Of a stretch of 37,506 bases of DNA, positions 24,765 to 33,660 are shown piece by piece. The translations under genes and the position numbers were made by a program. The first letter of the stretch is position 1. The number at the start of each line of letters is the position of its first letter. The notes below the pieces were generated by a model. The model made no database searches. It worked only from the letters and a program-made list of their open reading frames with translations, and was not told where the DNA came from. The stretch lies in contig NZ_JAKZEW010000025.1 of assembly GCF_022548875.1 (NCBI RefSeq), positions 240 to 37,745 on the forward strand, written 5' to 3'. This stretch comes from Glycomyces sp. L485 (GTDB lineage: Bacteria; Actinomycetota; Actinomycetes; Mycobacteriales; Micromonosporaceae).

Positions 24765-25697
24765 CTAGCGCTTGTGCTCGACCCGGCCGTTGCCGCCGTT
24801 GAGGTTCTGCCAGACGCGGCGGGTCGACCTGGAGTGGTTCAGGGTGGTGAAGTGCAGACCGGGAGCGCCCTCTGCCAGCAGTTTCGCACCGAGCTCGGTC
24901 GCGACCTCGACGCCGATGTCGCGGATGGCGTCGCGGTCGCCCTCGACGGCTCGCAGCCGCTCGGCCAGCTCCTCGGGGAAGGCCATGCCGGTGAGGACGG
25001 CGAACCGCTCGATCTGCTTGATATTGGTCACCGGCATGATGCCGGGCACGATCGGGATGTCGCAGCCGGCGGCGGCCACGGCATCGCGCAGCCGCAGGTA
25101 GTCCTCGGCGTCGAAGAACAGCTGGGTGATGGCGAAGTCCGCCCCGGCCCTACACTTGTCGACGAAGTGGCGCACGCCGGTCTCCCAGTCGACGTCCCTG
25201 AAGTGGCCTTCGGGGAAGGCGGCCACGCCGACGCTGAAGTCGCCGGAGGACTTGATGAGTTCGACCAGCTCACGGGCATAGCGCAGGCCTTCGGGGTGCT
25301 CGACCCACTCGGCCTTGGGGTCCCCGGGCGGGTCGCCGCGCAGCGCCAGGAGATTGCGGACCCCGACGTTGGCGAAGTGCCCGATGAGGTTGCGCAGCTC
25401 GGCCACGGAGTGGTCGACGGCGGTGCAATGCGCCATCGTCAGCAGCGTCGTCTCGGCATTGATCCGCTCGGTCGTCTCGACGGTCTTGACCCTCGTCGAG
25501 CCGCCCGCGCCGTAGGTCACCGACACGAAGTCGGCGCCGAGGCCCTCCAGCGCGCGCACGGTGCGCCACAGGATCGCCTCGTCCTTCTCCGAGCGCGGCG
25601 GGAACATCTCGAAGGAGAACCTGGGGGTGCCCGAACGAAGCAGATCGCCGATTTTGGCGGTCTGCTGCGGCATCACTGAGGCGACTCCGAGGGTCAT
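24765..25697 (-). CDS. metF: 5,10-methylenetetrahydrofolate reductase
   Basis: A protein of about 310 aa that reduces methylene-THF to methyl-THF for methionine synthesis. FSFEMFPPRSEKDEAILW carries the catalytic-region Glu near the N-terminus. Then come FVSVTYGAGGSTR, LLALRGDPPGD and the FAD-contact region ITQLFFDAEDY, all typical of the TIM-barrel MetF. The ATG at 25697 is chosen because it follows TACCGT by six bases, suggesting a leaderless transcript; a later ATG at 25673 is possible. The gene is divergent from a prenyl diphosphate synthase, as in mycobacteria (metF/idsA2). Confidence 0.95.
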   Translation of the reverse strand: MTLGVASVMPQQTAKIGDLLRSGTPRFSFEMFPPRSEKDEAILWRTVRALEGLGADFVSVTYGAGGSTRVKTVETTERINAETTLLTMAHCTAVDHSVAELRNLIGHFANVGVRNLLALRGDPPGDPKAEWVEHPEGLRYARELVELIKSSGDFSVGVAAFPEGHFRDVDWETGVRHFVDKCRAGADFAITQLFFDAEDYLRLRDAVAAAGCDIPIVPGIMPVTNIKQIERFAVLTGMAFPEELAERLRAVEGDRDAIRDIGVEVATELGAKLLAEGAPGLHFTTLNHSRSTRRVWQNLNGGNGRVEHKR

Positions 25698-25791
25698 GCC
25701 CCAACGGTAACGACTCGGAGACACGTGTTCTGACGTGCATACGAGCCCACCCAATAGTTGGGACGGAGCGTCGGCGGCCTAAGGTCGGGAC
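25698..25791. promoter_or_regulatory. Divergent metF / prenyl synthase promoter region
   Basis: Short 94-base divergent spacer. On the metF strand a TACCGT (complement of 25704-25709) fits TANNNT as a -10 and lies six bases from the ATG. No good -35 was found. On the other strand AAGG lies about nine bases before the GTG of the synthase. Confidence 0.45.
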
Positions 25792-26844
25792 GTGGAGCTC
25801 AAACACCGCATCGAATCCGCCCTGACCGCGTTCCTCGACCGGCAGGCCGCCGCGATCTGCGGAATCGACGAGAGCCTCGGCGCCTACGCCGACGCCGTCC
25901 ACTCCTTCGTCCTGAACGGCGGCAAACGCATCCGGCCCACGTTCGCCTACTGGGGCGCACGGGGCGCGGGCCTGGCCGACTCCGAGGAGCTCGTCGCGTG
26001 CGTCGCGTCCCTGGAGCTGCTCCAGGCCTCGGCGCTCATGCACGACGACCTCATCGACGGCTCCGACACCCGCCGCGGGGCCCCGTCGATCCACCGCCGG
26101 TTCACCGCGCTGCACGAGCGCGAGTGCTGGTCGGGCCGGCCCGAGGAGTTCGGGGCCGCCGCGGCGATCCTGCTGGGCGACCTGTGCCTGGCCTGGTCGG
26201 ACGAGCTGCTGTGCTCGGCGGGGATGCCGTTCCGGGCCGTCGCCGCGGCCAGGGCCGACTTCGACCTCATGCGCACTGAGGTCAGCGCCGGACAGTACCT
26301 CGACGTGCTCTCCGAGGTCCGCCGCGACGTCTCGGAGGACACCGCCGCGAAGGTCGCCCGCTACAAGTCCGCGAAGTACACGATCGAGCGCCCGCTCCTC
26401 ATCGGCGCGTCCCTGGCCGGGGCCGATGCGACCATCCGCGCCCACTACTCGGGGATCGGCCTGCCGCTGGGCGAGGCGTTCCAGCTGCGCGACGACGTCC
26501 TCGGCGTCTTCGGCGACCCGGCGCAGACCGGCAAGCCGGCCGGCGACGACCTGCGCGAAGGCAAGCACACATTCCTGATCGCGCGGGCGTGGGCCTCCGC
26601 GGACAACTCCCAGCGGGCGATGCTCGACGCCTGGCTCGGCAATCCCGCACTCGACGGCCAGGGCGTGGAGCGGCTGCGGGCGATCCTGATGGACACCGGC
26701 GCGCTGGCCGACACCGAGCACCGCATCGAGGCGCTTGCGGCGCAGGCTGAAGCGGCGCTGGAGGCATCGCGGGGCGATGTGGACGCGGCGGCGCTGGAGG
26801 TCTTCTCGGGGCTGCTCGTGGGCGCGGTCAAGCGCGACTTCTGA
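25792..26844 (+). CDS. All-trans polyprenyl diphosphate synthase (geranylgeranyl-type, IdsA2-like)
   Basis: A 350-aa isoprenyl synthase that condenses IPP with allylic diphosphates. LNGGKRIRP binds substrate phosphate. The first Asp-rich motif is HDDLID (D85, D86, D89) and the second is RDDVLGVFGD, both intact. GDDLREGKHTFLI is also family-typical. The residues just before the first motif are small (Ser/Ala), favouring a product of C20 or longer, but chain length cannot be fixed from the sequence. GTG start. Its divergent pairing with metF is conserved in Actinobacteria. Confidence 0.93.
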   Translation: MELKHRIESALTAFLDRQAAAICGIDESLGAYADAVHSFVLNGGKRIRPTFAYWGARGAGLADSEELVACVASLELLQASALMHDDLIDGSDTRRGAPSIHRRFTALHERECWSGRPEEFGAAAAILLGDLCLAWSDELLCSAGMPFRAVAAARADFDLMRTEVSAGQYLDVLSEVRRDVSEDTAAKVARYKSAKYTIERPLLIGASLAGADATIRAHYSGIGLPLGEAFQLRDDVLGVFGDPAQTGKPAGDDLREGKHTFLIARAWASADNSQRAMLDAWLGNPALDGQGVERLRAILMDTGALADTEHRIEALAAQAEAALEASRGDVDAAALEVFSGLLVGAVKRDF

Positions 26845-26962
26845 CGCTTGTCGGCTCGTACGAACGGCCGAGACGGCCCTCTCACGGGTGAATCGCAGTC
26901 ACCCTCCGCCGGTTCGCTCGTTGATCCCCACAGGAGACGAGAACGAACGGTGGGAAACTTCT
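26845..26962. other. Spacer upstream of the disordered membrane protein
   Basis: A short non-coding gap between two plus-strand genes. It contains a GGAG (26932-26936 region) and repeated ACGAAC/GTTCG-like words but no convincing promoter or terminator. Confidence 0.3.
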
Positions 26963-27583
26963 GTGGGACTCTTCGGCGCCATCGGGCGCGAGACCAAGGG
27001 CGCGATTCGATCGATCAGCTACGACGTGCGTCGGTCCAAGCAGTTCAGAAGGCTGGGCGCGCTCGCGGTGGCGACGGTCGCCGGGGGCGTCTTGGCCACC
27101 GGGGTGCTGGTGCGCACGCCCGTCCCCGACCTCATCGGCATGCAGTCCGATGAGAACGGATCTGGCATCACCGACGGCTGGTTCGGCTTCGGCTCCGACA
27201 CCCGGGGCCAGGAGGCCGAACCGGAGGAGCCGGAGTCCACTTCGCCGAACGGCGGTCCTGCCCCCGAGGCTCCCGGGACGGCGACTCCCGAGCGGCGGGC
27301 GGCGCCCCAGAACGGCGGCGGGAAGGCGACCCCTCCGGGAGAAGCCCCCACGAGCGCACCGGGCCTGACCCCGATCGAGCAGCCGACTGGCGGCACGCCC
27401 GAGGAGAACGACACCGAGTCCCCCAGCGGCGAACCTGGCGAAGGGCCCGGCGAGGAGCCCGCTCCGACCGAGACGTCGACGACGCCCGAGCCCACGCCGA
27501 GCGAGACGCCGTCCGAGACCCCGACCCCCACGAAGAGTCCCAGCGAGGAGCCGACTGCGACCAAGACCCCGACCGACGAGTAA
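26963..27583 (+). CDS. Single-pass membrane protein with long disordered Pro/Glu/Thr/Ser tail
   Basis: A protein of about 206 aa. The basic N-terminal segment MGLFGAIGRETKGAIRSISYDVRRSKQFRR precedes one hydrophobic helix (about 32-51). A low-complexity tail rich in Pro, Glu, Thr, Ser and Gly follows, ending in ETPSETPTPTKSPSEEPTATK-type repeats. No domain is recognised. The tail resembles cell-wall-spanning or glycosylated stalks. The GTG at 26963 is preferred for its hydrophobic-helix spacing; a purine-rich GGTGGG lies nine bases upstream. It converges with the PrsW gene with only three bases between the stops. Confidence 0.72.
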   Translation: MGLFGAIGRETKGAIRSISYDVRRSKQFRRLGALAVATVAGGVLATGVLVRTPVPDLIGMQSDENGSGITDGWFGFGSDTRGQEAEPEEPESTSPNGGPAPEAPGTATPERRAAPQNGGGKATPPGEAPTSAPGLTPIEQPTGGTPEENDTESPSGEPGEGPGEEPAPTETSTTPEPTPSETPSETPTPTKSPSEEPTATKTPTDE

Positions 27584-27586
27584 CGC

Positions 27587-28765
27587 TCAGTGCCCGGAGC
27601 CGGTGAACTCGGCGAGCTCGGCGCGGATCCCGGCGATATTGCGTTTGACCGCGGCCACGTCCGGCGCGTCGTCGGCGTCGGCGGCGCGGCGCTGCTCACG
27701 GGCCAGGATCGCCGCCAGCCGAACCAGCTCGCGCTGCAACTGGCCGCGCAGGTGCGCGGCGCTCTTGCCCCAGCGCTTCGCGGCCTCGTTGCGGGCCTGG
27801 CGGCGGCTGCGCAGCGACCGCATCGTCGTCAGGTCCTCGGTGGTGATGATCTCCTCGGACTGGTCGGACATCGTCGTCACGAACCAGACCCATTCGGCGC
27901 GCGCCGCGAACTGGTAGAGCACGAGGAACAGCACCAGGATGATCAGGCCCTTGCCGTACGTCAACGGGATCGTCAACCATGCGTTCAGGCCCGGCGGCAC
28001 CGGCAGGTTCCACAGCGCGTGCATCGCCATCGCCAGCACGAACAGTCCGACGGCGACGGCCAGACGGGTGCGCCAGGGGCGGCGCACCTGCGTCACGAGG
28101 AAGGCGATGCCCAGCCCGGCGGTGCCCGAGTACAGCGGATGCGACCAAGGACCGGCGACCAGGACACGCGTGAAGGTGACGGTCATCGAACCGGACCAGT
28201 CCGAGTTGGGGTTGATGACGGCGAAGTTGATCGCGTACGTGAGGTTCTCCACGACCTGGAAGCCCAGGCCGACCAGGGCGCCGTATATGAGGCCGTCGAT
28301 GGAGCGGTCGAAGTGCTCTCGGACGATGAGGACCAGCATGACGACGCCGACGGTCTTGAACCACTCCTCGTTGATCGGCCCGGCGATGACAGGGCCCCAG
28401 GTACGGGCCCAAGCCGGGTCCCTGACCTCGGCGAGGACGTAGAGTGCGGCGTCGTTGGCGATCACGGAGAACGAGACGGCCGCGAGGCCGCCCCAGCACA
28501 TGGCGGCGGCGCGCACAGTGACCGGTTCACGCTCGAACAGGTCGAGGCGGGCGAGGATCCACAAGAAGACGACCGCGAGGAGGCCGTTGATCGCGATCGA
28601 GGCCCACAGGGCACCGGCGATATCGCCGTAGTCGGGCGACAGGACCCGGCCGAGGCCGATGAGGCCGAAGGTCAGGCAGGCGACGTAGAGCCAGTAGGCG
28701 GGGCGTCTGACACGGATGAAGGCGCCCTGGCTGTCGAGGACGACGCGCTCGGTCTGGATGTTCAC
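27587..28765 (-). CDS. PrsW-family intramembrane metalloprotease
   Basis: A 392-aa membrane protein with about eight helices. It carries the PrsW signature blocks: NEEWFK (E133, E134, K137), GFQVVEN (E173), HPLYSGTAG (H209) and MHALWN (H249), all intact. PrsW of Bacillus cleaves an anti-sigma factor within the membrane; here the substrate is unknown. A soluble cytoplasmic tail (about residues 300-392) includes basic, coiled-coil-like sequence. The GTG at 28765 overlaps the stop of the upstream membrane-protein gene in a GTGA arrangement, so the two are coupled. No sigma or anti-sigma pair is visible nearby. Confidence 0.9.
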   Translation of the reverse strand: MNIQTERVVLDSQGAFIRVRRPAYWLYVACLTFGLIGLGRVLSPDYGDIAGALWASIAINGLLAVVFLWILARLDLFEREPVTVRAAAMCWGGLAAVSFSVIANDAALYVLAEVRDPAWARTWGPVIAGPINEEWFKTVGVVMLVLIVREHFDRSIDGLIYGALVGLGFQVVENLTYAINFAVINPNSDWSGSMTVTFTRVLVAGPWSHPLYSGTAGLGIAFLVTQVRRPWRTRLAVAVGLFVLAMAMHALWNLPVPPGLNAWLTIPLTYGKGLIILVLFLVLYQFAARAEWVWFVTTMSDQSEEIITTEDLTTMRSLRSRRQARNEAAKRWGKSAAHLRGQLQRELVRLAAILAREQRRAADADDAPDVAAVKRNIAGIRAELAEFTGSGH

Positions 28766-29355
28766 TCACCGCCGATCACGAAGCTCGACACGAAGTCGTC
28801 GGCGCCGGCGGTGCTGTCGTCGATCTGGCCGAACGGGGCGAGGGTGATGACGGTGGCGGCCGCGCCGTCGCTGTTGCCGACTACCACGATCGAGCCGGCT
28901 ATGTTGCGCCCGTAAAGGTCCGCGCGATAACCGTCGAGGCCGTTGACCGGGTTGCGGTATTCGCGGACGTTGGTGGCGGTGATGCCGGGCTGGCTGCCGG
29001 TGAGGCGCTCGGCACGGCGATCGAGGAGCCGGCGGAGGCTGTCCACGGCCGTGTCGACCTGGACGGTGGCGCTGACCTTGTCGCGGTTGAGGGTGATGCG
29101 GAAGCGCGAGAGGCTCAGCCCGGTGCTCCAGCCTCTGCCGGGGGGCAGGAACTGGAGCTGGGCGTCGGCGACCGGATACGACTGGAGGATGATCGTCTCG
29201 CCGGGCACGAGCTTCTCGGTGGTGTCGCCGACGGCGCGCTCCAGGCCGATCCACAGCGCCATGGGCAGCACGATCACGACGGCGGCCACGACGGCCTGCC
29301 ACATGCGCCCGCGCTCCAGACCGAGCCGGTTCAACCGAATGGCGACTTCGCTCAA
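28762..29355 (-). CDS. Single-pass membrane protein of unknown function, coupled to PrsW
   Basis: A 197-aa protein with one transmembrane helix at about residues 21-40 and an extracytoplasmic domain of about 155 residues (LVPGETIILQSYPVADAQLQFLPPGRGW ... ADDFVSSFVIGGE) that looks mostly beta-stranded. I do not recognise the family. The TTG at 29355 is chosen because GGGGAGGGG lies immediately upstream; an ATG at 29304 would truncate the N-terminal tail. Its 3' end overlaps the PrsW gene by four bases, making it a candidate substrate, partner or regulator of that protease. Confidence 0.75.
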   Translation of the reverse strand: MSEVAIRLNRLGLERGRMWQAVVAAVVIVLPMALWIGLERAVGDTTEKLVPGETIILQSYPVADAQLQFLPPGRGWSTGLSLSRFRITLNRDKVSATVQVDTAVDSLRRLLDRRAERLTGSQPGITATNVREYRNPVNGLDGYRADLYGRNIAGSIVVVGNSDGAAATVITLAPFGQIDDSTAGADDFVSSFVIGGE

Positions 29356-29609
29356 GTCCCCTCCCCGAAGCTCGACATGCGAGACGCGGAGACCGAATGC
29401 CCTCCGCGCGTGGAATACAGATTACGGGGAGGGGGCCAGGCCGTGCTTGATAACTCCGAGCGCAGGTGGATCCGAGTCTACTTCTCGCCTCGCAAGAAGG
29501 AAGGAGATTCGGCCACCGAGGCTGCAACCGGACCTCCACACGACGCAGCGAGGCGAAGAACGAGCCGGAGCCCGGCCGGTTGTCAAACCCGGCCGGGCCC
29601 ACCTGCGGT
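29356..29609. other. Intergenic region between the ilvE stop and the membrane-protein/PrsW pair
   Basis: About 250 bases without a supported gene. It contains the ilvE terminator (29570-29598) and presumably the promoter of the membrane-protein/PrsW pair. I did not find a clear -35/-10 pair. Confidence 0.4.
29570..29598 (-). terminator. Terminator of ilvE
   Basis: GCCCGGCCGG and CCGGCCGGGC form a perfect 10-bp GC stem with a nine-base loop, 12 bases past the ilvE stop. No strong U-tract is visible. Confidence 0.75.
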
Positions 29610-30707
29610 TCAGACGATCCGCATCGTCCAGTCGTGGGTGTCCTCGGCGCGGCCGTGCTGGATATCGAGGATGGCCTGGCGCAGCTGCATCGTGAACTTG
29701 CCGGCCTCGCCGCCGTTCACGGTGAACTCGCCCTTGCGGCTCTTCACGGTGCCGACCGGGGTGATGACCGCGGCGGTCCCGCAGGCGAACGCCTCAGTGA
29801 GCGCGCCCGACTCGGCGTCGTCCCTCCAACGCTGGAGCGAATAGTCCGTCTCACGGACCTCCCACCCGGATTCGGAGGCGAGCGTGAAGATCGCGTCACG
29901 GGTGATGCCGGGCAGAATCGTCCCGAGCTTCGGCGTGTAGACGACCCGCTCGTTCTCGTACACGAAGAACAGGTTCATCCCGCCCAGCTCGTCGACGTAC
30001 TCGTACTTCACTGCGTCGAGGAAGACCACCTGGTCGCAGCCGTGCTCGATGGCCTCGGACTGCGGCAGCAGGCTCGCGGCGTAGTTGCCGCCGCACTTGG
30101 CCGCGCCGGTGCCCCCGGGCCCTGCCCGGTTGTACTCCTCGGAGACCCACAGCGTGAGCGGCTGAGGCCCGTTCTTGAAGTAGGCCGCCGCCGGGGAAGC
30201 GATGACCAGGTACTGGTACTCCTTGGCCGGACGCACGCCGAGGAACTGCTCGGACGCGAACATGAACGGCCGCAAATACAGGCTGGCCTCCTCCTGCCCC
30301 GGAACCCAGTCGTGGTCCACGGCGAGGAGCTCGCGGATCGACTCGATGAACCACGACTCGGGCAGGTGCGGCATGGCCATGCGGTCGGCCGAGAGATTCA
30401 TGCGCCTCGCGTTGGCCTCGGGGCGGAACAGGCCGACACCGCCGTCGGGGTAGCGGTAGGCCTTGAGGCCCTCGAAGACCTCCTGGGCGTAATGCAGGAC
30501 CGCGGCCGAGGGCGACATGGTGATCGGGCCGAACGGCTTGATGCGGGCGTCGTGCCAGCCCCTGTCGGCGTGGTACGACATCGTGAACATGTGGTCGGTG
30601 AACAAGGTCCCGAATCCGGGGTCGGCGATCAGGCGATCGCGCTCGGCGGCGGGCGTCGGGTTCGGGTGCGGCTCGCGCCGCAGGTCGGGAAGACCATCGG
30701 TGGTCAT
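29610..30707 (-). CDS. ilvE: Branched-chain amino acid aminotransferase (class IV, type II)
   Basis: A 365-aa PLP enzyme that makes or breaks Leu, Ile and Val with glutamate/2-oxoglutarate. The PLP lysine is K204 in GTGAAKCGGNYAASL. YADRGWHDA, LHYAQEVFEGLKAYR and YLRPFMFA are typical of the long, actinobacterial/eukaryote-like type. The ATG at 30707 has GAAGGA eight bases upstream. It stands alone, between two hairpin terminators, downstream of leuB and serA on the same strand. Confidence 0.97.
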   Translation of the reverse strand: MTTDGLPDLRREPHPNPTPAAERDRLIADPGFGTLFTDHMFTMSYHADRGWHDARIKPFGPITMSPSAAVLHYAQEVFEGLKAYRYPDGGVGLFRPEANARRMNLSADRMAMPHLPESWFIESIRELLAVDHDWVPGQEEASLYLRPFMFASEQFLGVRPAKEYQYLVIASPAAAYFKNGPQPLTLWVSEEYNRAGPGGTGAAKCGGNYAASLLPQSEAIEHGCDQVVFLDAVKYEYVDELGGMNLFFVYENERVVYTPKLGTILPGITRDAIFTLASESGWEVRETDYSLQRWRDDAESGALTEAFACGTAAVITPVGTVKSRKGEFTVNGGEAGKFTMQLRQAILDIQHGRAEDTHDWTMRIV

Positions 30708-30812
30708 GGAAAAATCCTTCGGTCAATGCCTGCAGTTATTGATGCTCTTGCCTAACTTACCGCTCGTTCAGGTCGTCAGGCCGGTCGTGCTCGGGTCCCG
30801 GACGACACGGAA

Positions 30813-30841
30813 ACGCCCGGCGAGTGTCACTCGCCGGGCGT
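30813..30841 (-). terminator. Terminator of leuB
   Basis: ACGCCCGGCGAGTG and its exact complement (30828-30841) abut with a one-base centre, so the real loop is a few bases wider. TTTCC follows on the minus strand. It lies 20 bases past the leuB stop. Confidence 0.85.
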
Positions 30842-30861
30842 GTTCGAAGCTGTGGTGGGTG

Positions 30862-31899
30862 CTAGCTCAGCTGTCCGGCGACGTCGGCGGCTACTCGCTC
30901 GCCCACCTCGGCGGTACGGATCTCGGCACCGGACTCGCGTCCGGCCAGCTCGCGCTCGACGGCGACGCTCACGGCAGCGGCGGCCTCGTTGCGGCCCAGA
31001 TGGTCGAGCAGCAGCGCAGTCGAGGAGATCGCGGCGATCGGGTCGGCGACGCCCTGCCCGGCGATGTCGGGCGCCGAGCCGTGAACCGGCTCGAACGTCG
31101 ACGGGTGCGTGCGGTCGGGGTTGACGCAACCGGACGCGGCCAGGCCGATCCCGCCGGTGACCGCCGCGGCGATGTCAGTGAGGATGTCGCCGAACAGGTT
31201 GTCGGTGACGATCACATCGAAGGTGTGCGGGCGGCTCACCAGGAACATGGCAGCGGCGTCGACGTGCTGGTACTCCGTGGTGATGTTCGGGTACTCCTCG
31301 GCGACGTCGCTGAAGGCGCGCTGCCACAGGCCGCCGGCGTGAACGAGCACGTTCGTCTTGTGGACCATCGTGACATGGCCGCGGCGGCGCTTCGCCCGCT
31401 CGAAGGCGTCGCGGATGACCCGCTCGACGCCGTAGCGGGTGTTCAGGCTCTCCTCGGTGGCGATCTCAGCCGACGAACCGGTGTGGAGGTTGCCGCCGGC
31501 ACCGGTGTAGAGGCCCTCGGTGCCCTCGCGCACGACCACGAAGTCGATGTCACCGGGCTTGACATCGGCCAGCGGAGTGGCCGCACCCGGGTAGAGGCGG
31601 CTGGGCCGCAGATTCACGTACTGGTCGAGTTCGAAACGGAGCTTGAGCAGCAGACCGCGCTCCAGCACCCCCGGAGGCACTGACGGATCGCCGATCGCGC
31701 CCAGGAGAATCCCGTCGTGGCCGTCGAGCTCGGTCAGAACGCTGTCGGGCAGGACCTCCCCGGTGGCGTTGTAGCGTCGCGCGCCAAGGTCGTACTCGGT
31801 GGCCTCGTAACCGGGAAGGGCCACGTCGAGCACCCTCCGGGCCTCGGCGATGACCTCTTGTCCGATCCCGTCGCCGGGGATGACCGCGATCCTGCTCAT
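30862..31899 (-). CDS. leuB: 3-isopropylmalate dehydrogenase
   Basis: A protein of about 345 aa of the isocitrate/isopropylmalate dehydrogenase family, catalysing the NAD-dependent step of leucine synthesis. [13 protein letters not shown] is the N-terminal substrate/NAD region, [21 protein letters not shown] carries the substrate arginines, and [31 protein letters not shown] holds the metal Asp residues. [14 protein letters not shown] is the cofactor loop. The ATG at 31899 has GAGAGG upstream; the frame is open further 5' but that part is the leader with the serA hairpin. Length is slightly short relative to enterobacterial LeuB, as usual in Actinobacteria. Confidence 0.95.
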   Translation of the reverse strand: MSRIAVIPGDGIGQEVIAEARRVLDVALPGYEATEYDLGARRYNATGEVLPDSVLTELDGHDGILLGAIGDPSVPPGVLERGLLLKLRFELDQYVNLRPSRLYPGAATPLADVKPGDIDFVVVREGTEGLYTGAGGNLHTGSSAEIATEESLNTRYGVERVIRDAFERAKRRRGHVTMVHKTNVLVHAGGLWQRAFSDVAEEYPNITTEYQHVDAAAMFLVSRPHTFDVIVTDNLFGDILTDIAAAVTGGIGLAASGCVNPDRTHPSTFEPVHGSAPDIAGQGVADPIAAISSTALLLDHLGRNEAAAAVSVAVERELAGRESGAEIRTAEVGERVAADVAGQLS

Positions 31900-31988
31900 G
31901 CTGCCTCTCTGGAAGCCGGTGTGCGCTGCTGCGAAGATTCGTTGCCGCGTCGCATTCCGGCCGCGAAGCCGTGCTTCAAGCGACAAGA

Positions 31989-32036
31989 GGAATGCGGGGC
32001 GGACGCGTTCACCATAACGCATCCGTCCCGCATTCC
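31989..32036 (-). terminator. Long 21-bp-arm hairpin between serA and leuB
   Basis: The arms 31989-32009 and 32016-32036 pair over 21 bp with two mismatched or wobble positions and a six-base loop. It lies 26 bases past the serA stop and 90 bases before leuB, and most likely terminates serA. CTCTTGTC follows on the minus strand. A role as a leuB leader structure is possible. Confidence 0.75.
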
Positions 32037-32061
32037 GAAGCACGACTCCCAGAAGGTGGAA

Positions 32062-33660
32062 TCAGTCCTCCAGCGTCACCGCTTTGACGCTCGTGGCACC
32101 CACCGAGTCCTTGATACGACCGAGCACGTCGGCCGGCACCGGGGCATCAAGCGCCATGGCCATGACCGCCTCACCTCCGGCCGCCATGCGGGCCACCTGC
32201 ATCGCAGCGATGTTGATGTTCAGATCGCCCAGAGTGCCGCCGATGAGACCGACGACTCCGGGGCGGTCGGTGTAACGCAGGAACAACAGCGAGCCGTCCA
32301 GCTCGATGTCGAGCTCGAACCCGTCGATCTCGGTCAGCCGCAACTCGGCGTGCGGAGTGGGGCTGATCGTGCCCGAGACGGTGAGACTCCGGCCGTCGGC
32401 CATCGCGCCCCGAAGGGTCACCAGTGTCTGGAACTCCGGCGATTCGGCCGAGGTGTACAGACCCAGCTCGACCCCGCGCTGCTCAGCGATCAACGGCGCG
32501 TTGACGTAGGTGACCGAGTCGGCCACGGCCGAGAACAAGCCCTTGGACGCGGCCAGCTGCAGCACCGAGACGTCGTTGTCGACGACCTCGCCGCGGACCT
32601 CGACCGTGACTGACTGGAGCGCGCCGCCGGCCAGGGCTGTGAAAGTCTGCCCGAGACGCTCGGCGAGCGGCAGGAGCGGACGGACGTTCTCAGCGACGAC
32701 GCCGCCGGCCTGCACGTTCGCGGCGTCCGGCACGAACTCACCCGACAGGGCGAGCTTGACGCTCTTGGCGACGGCCAACCCGGCGTTGTCCTGAGCCTCA
32801 CGGGTGGAGGCGCCGAGGTGCGGAGTGGCCACGACGTTGTCGAGCTCGAACAACGGCGAGTCGGTGCACGGCTCGGAGTCGAACACGTCGATACCGGCAC
32901 CGGCGACCCGGCCGTCACCCAGGGCCGCGACGAGCGCAGCCTCGTCGACCAGCCCGCCGCGAGCGGCGTTGATGATCCGCACGCCGGGCTTGACCTTGTT
33001 GAAGGCGTCCTCGCCGAGGAGCCCGACGGTCTCGGGTGTCTTCGGCAGGTGGATGGTGATGAAGTCGGCGGCGGCGAGGAGCTCGTCGAGGCCGACCAGC
33101 TTGACACCGAGTTTGGCGGCCTGAGAAGGCTGCGCATACGGGTCGTAGGCGACGACGTTCATGTCGAAGGCCTGCATACGGGTCGTGACGAGCTGACCGA
33201 TCTTGCCGAAGCCGATCACGCCGAGGGTCTTGCCCTGGATCTCGACACCGGTGAACTTCTTGCGGTCCCAGCGGCCCTCGCGGAGCGAGGAGTCGGCGCG
33301 CGCGGTGTGGCGGGCGCTGGCGAGCAGCAGCGTGATGGCCTGCTCTGCGGCGGAGACGATGTTCGAGGTCGGAGCGTTGACGACCATGACGCCGCGCTCA
33401 GTGGCGGCGGGCAGGTCGACGTTGTCGAGTCCGACGCCGGCGCGGGCGACGACCTTGAGCTTCGGCGCCGCTTCGAGCGCAGCGGCGTTGATCGTGGTAG
33501 CGGAGCGGACGATGACGGCCTCGGCGTCGACGAGCGCGGCGTGCAGGGAGCTGACGTCCGTTCCGTCGATCTCCCGGACGTCGAAGTCTCCGGAGAGCAC
33601 TTCGATCGCTGCGGGCGCGAGTGGGTCTGCTACCACCACGACGGGTTTCGGTTCGCTCAT
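32062..33660 (-). CDS. serA: D-3-phosphoglycerate dehydrogenase (long form with ACT domain)
   Basis: A 532-aa enzyme of the first serine-biosynthesis step. The NAD motif is GFGKIGQ. Catalytic residues lie in NAARGGLVDEAAL (Arg region) and ATPHLGASTREAQ (His). An intervening ASB domain and a C-terminal ACT domain (RYTDRPGVVGLIGGTLGDLNINIAAMQVAR) follow, as in mycobacterial SerA, where the ACT domain mediates serine feedback. The ATG at 33660 has GAGGTAT upstream. The gene is read alone, with recX and recA behind it after a 227-base gap. Confidence 0.96.
   Translation of the reverse strand: MSEPKPVVVVADPLAPAAIEVLSGDFDVREIDGTDVSSLHAALVDAEAVIVRSATTINAAALEAAPKLKVVARAGVGLDNVDLPAATERGVMVVNAPTSNIVSAAEQAITLLLASARHTARADSSLREGRWDRKKFTGVEIQGKTLGVIGFGKIGQLVTTRMQAFDMNVVAYDPYAQPSQAAKLGVKLVGLDELLAAADFITIHLPKTPETVGLLGEDAFNKVKPGVRIINAARGGLVDEAALVAALGDGRVAGAGIDVFDSEPCTDSPLFELDNVVATPHLGASTREAQDNAGLAVAKSVKLALSGEFVPDAANVQAGGVVAENVRPLLPLAERLGQTFTALAGGALQSVTVEVRGEVVDNDVSVLQLAASKGLFSAVADSVTYVNAPLIAEQRGVELGLYTSAESPEFQTLVTLRGAMADGRSLTVSGTISPTPHAELRLTEIDGFELDIELDGSLLFLRYTDRPGVVGLIGGTLGDLNINIAAMQVARMAAGGEAVMAMALDAPVPADVLGRIKDSVGATSVKAVTLED

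Noticed and set aside
30757..30775. A GTTAGGC word in the ilvE leader, resembling part of an iron box
   Set aside because: Only the central seven bases match; the flanks do not complete a DtxR/IdeR palindrome.
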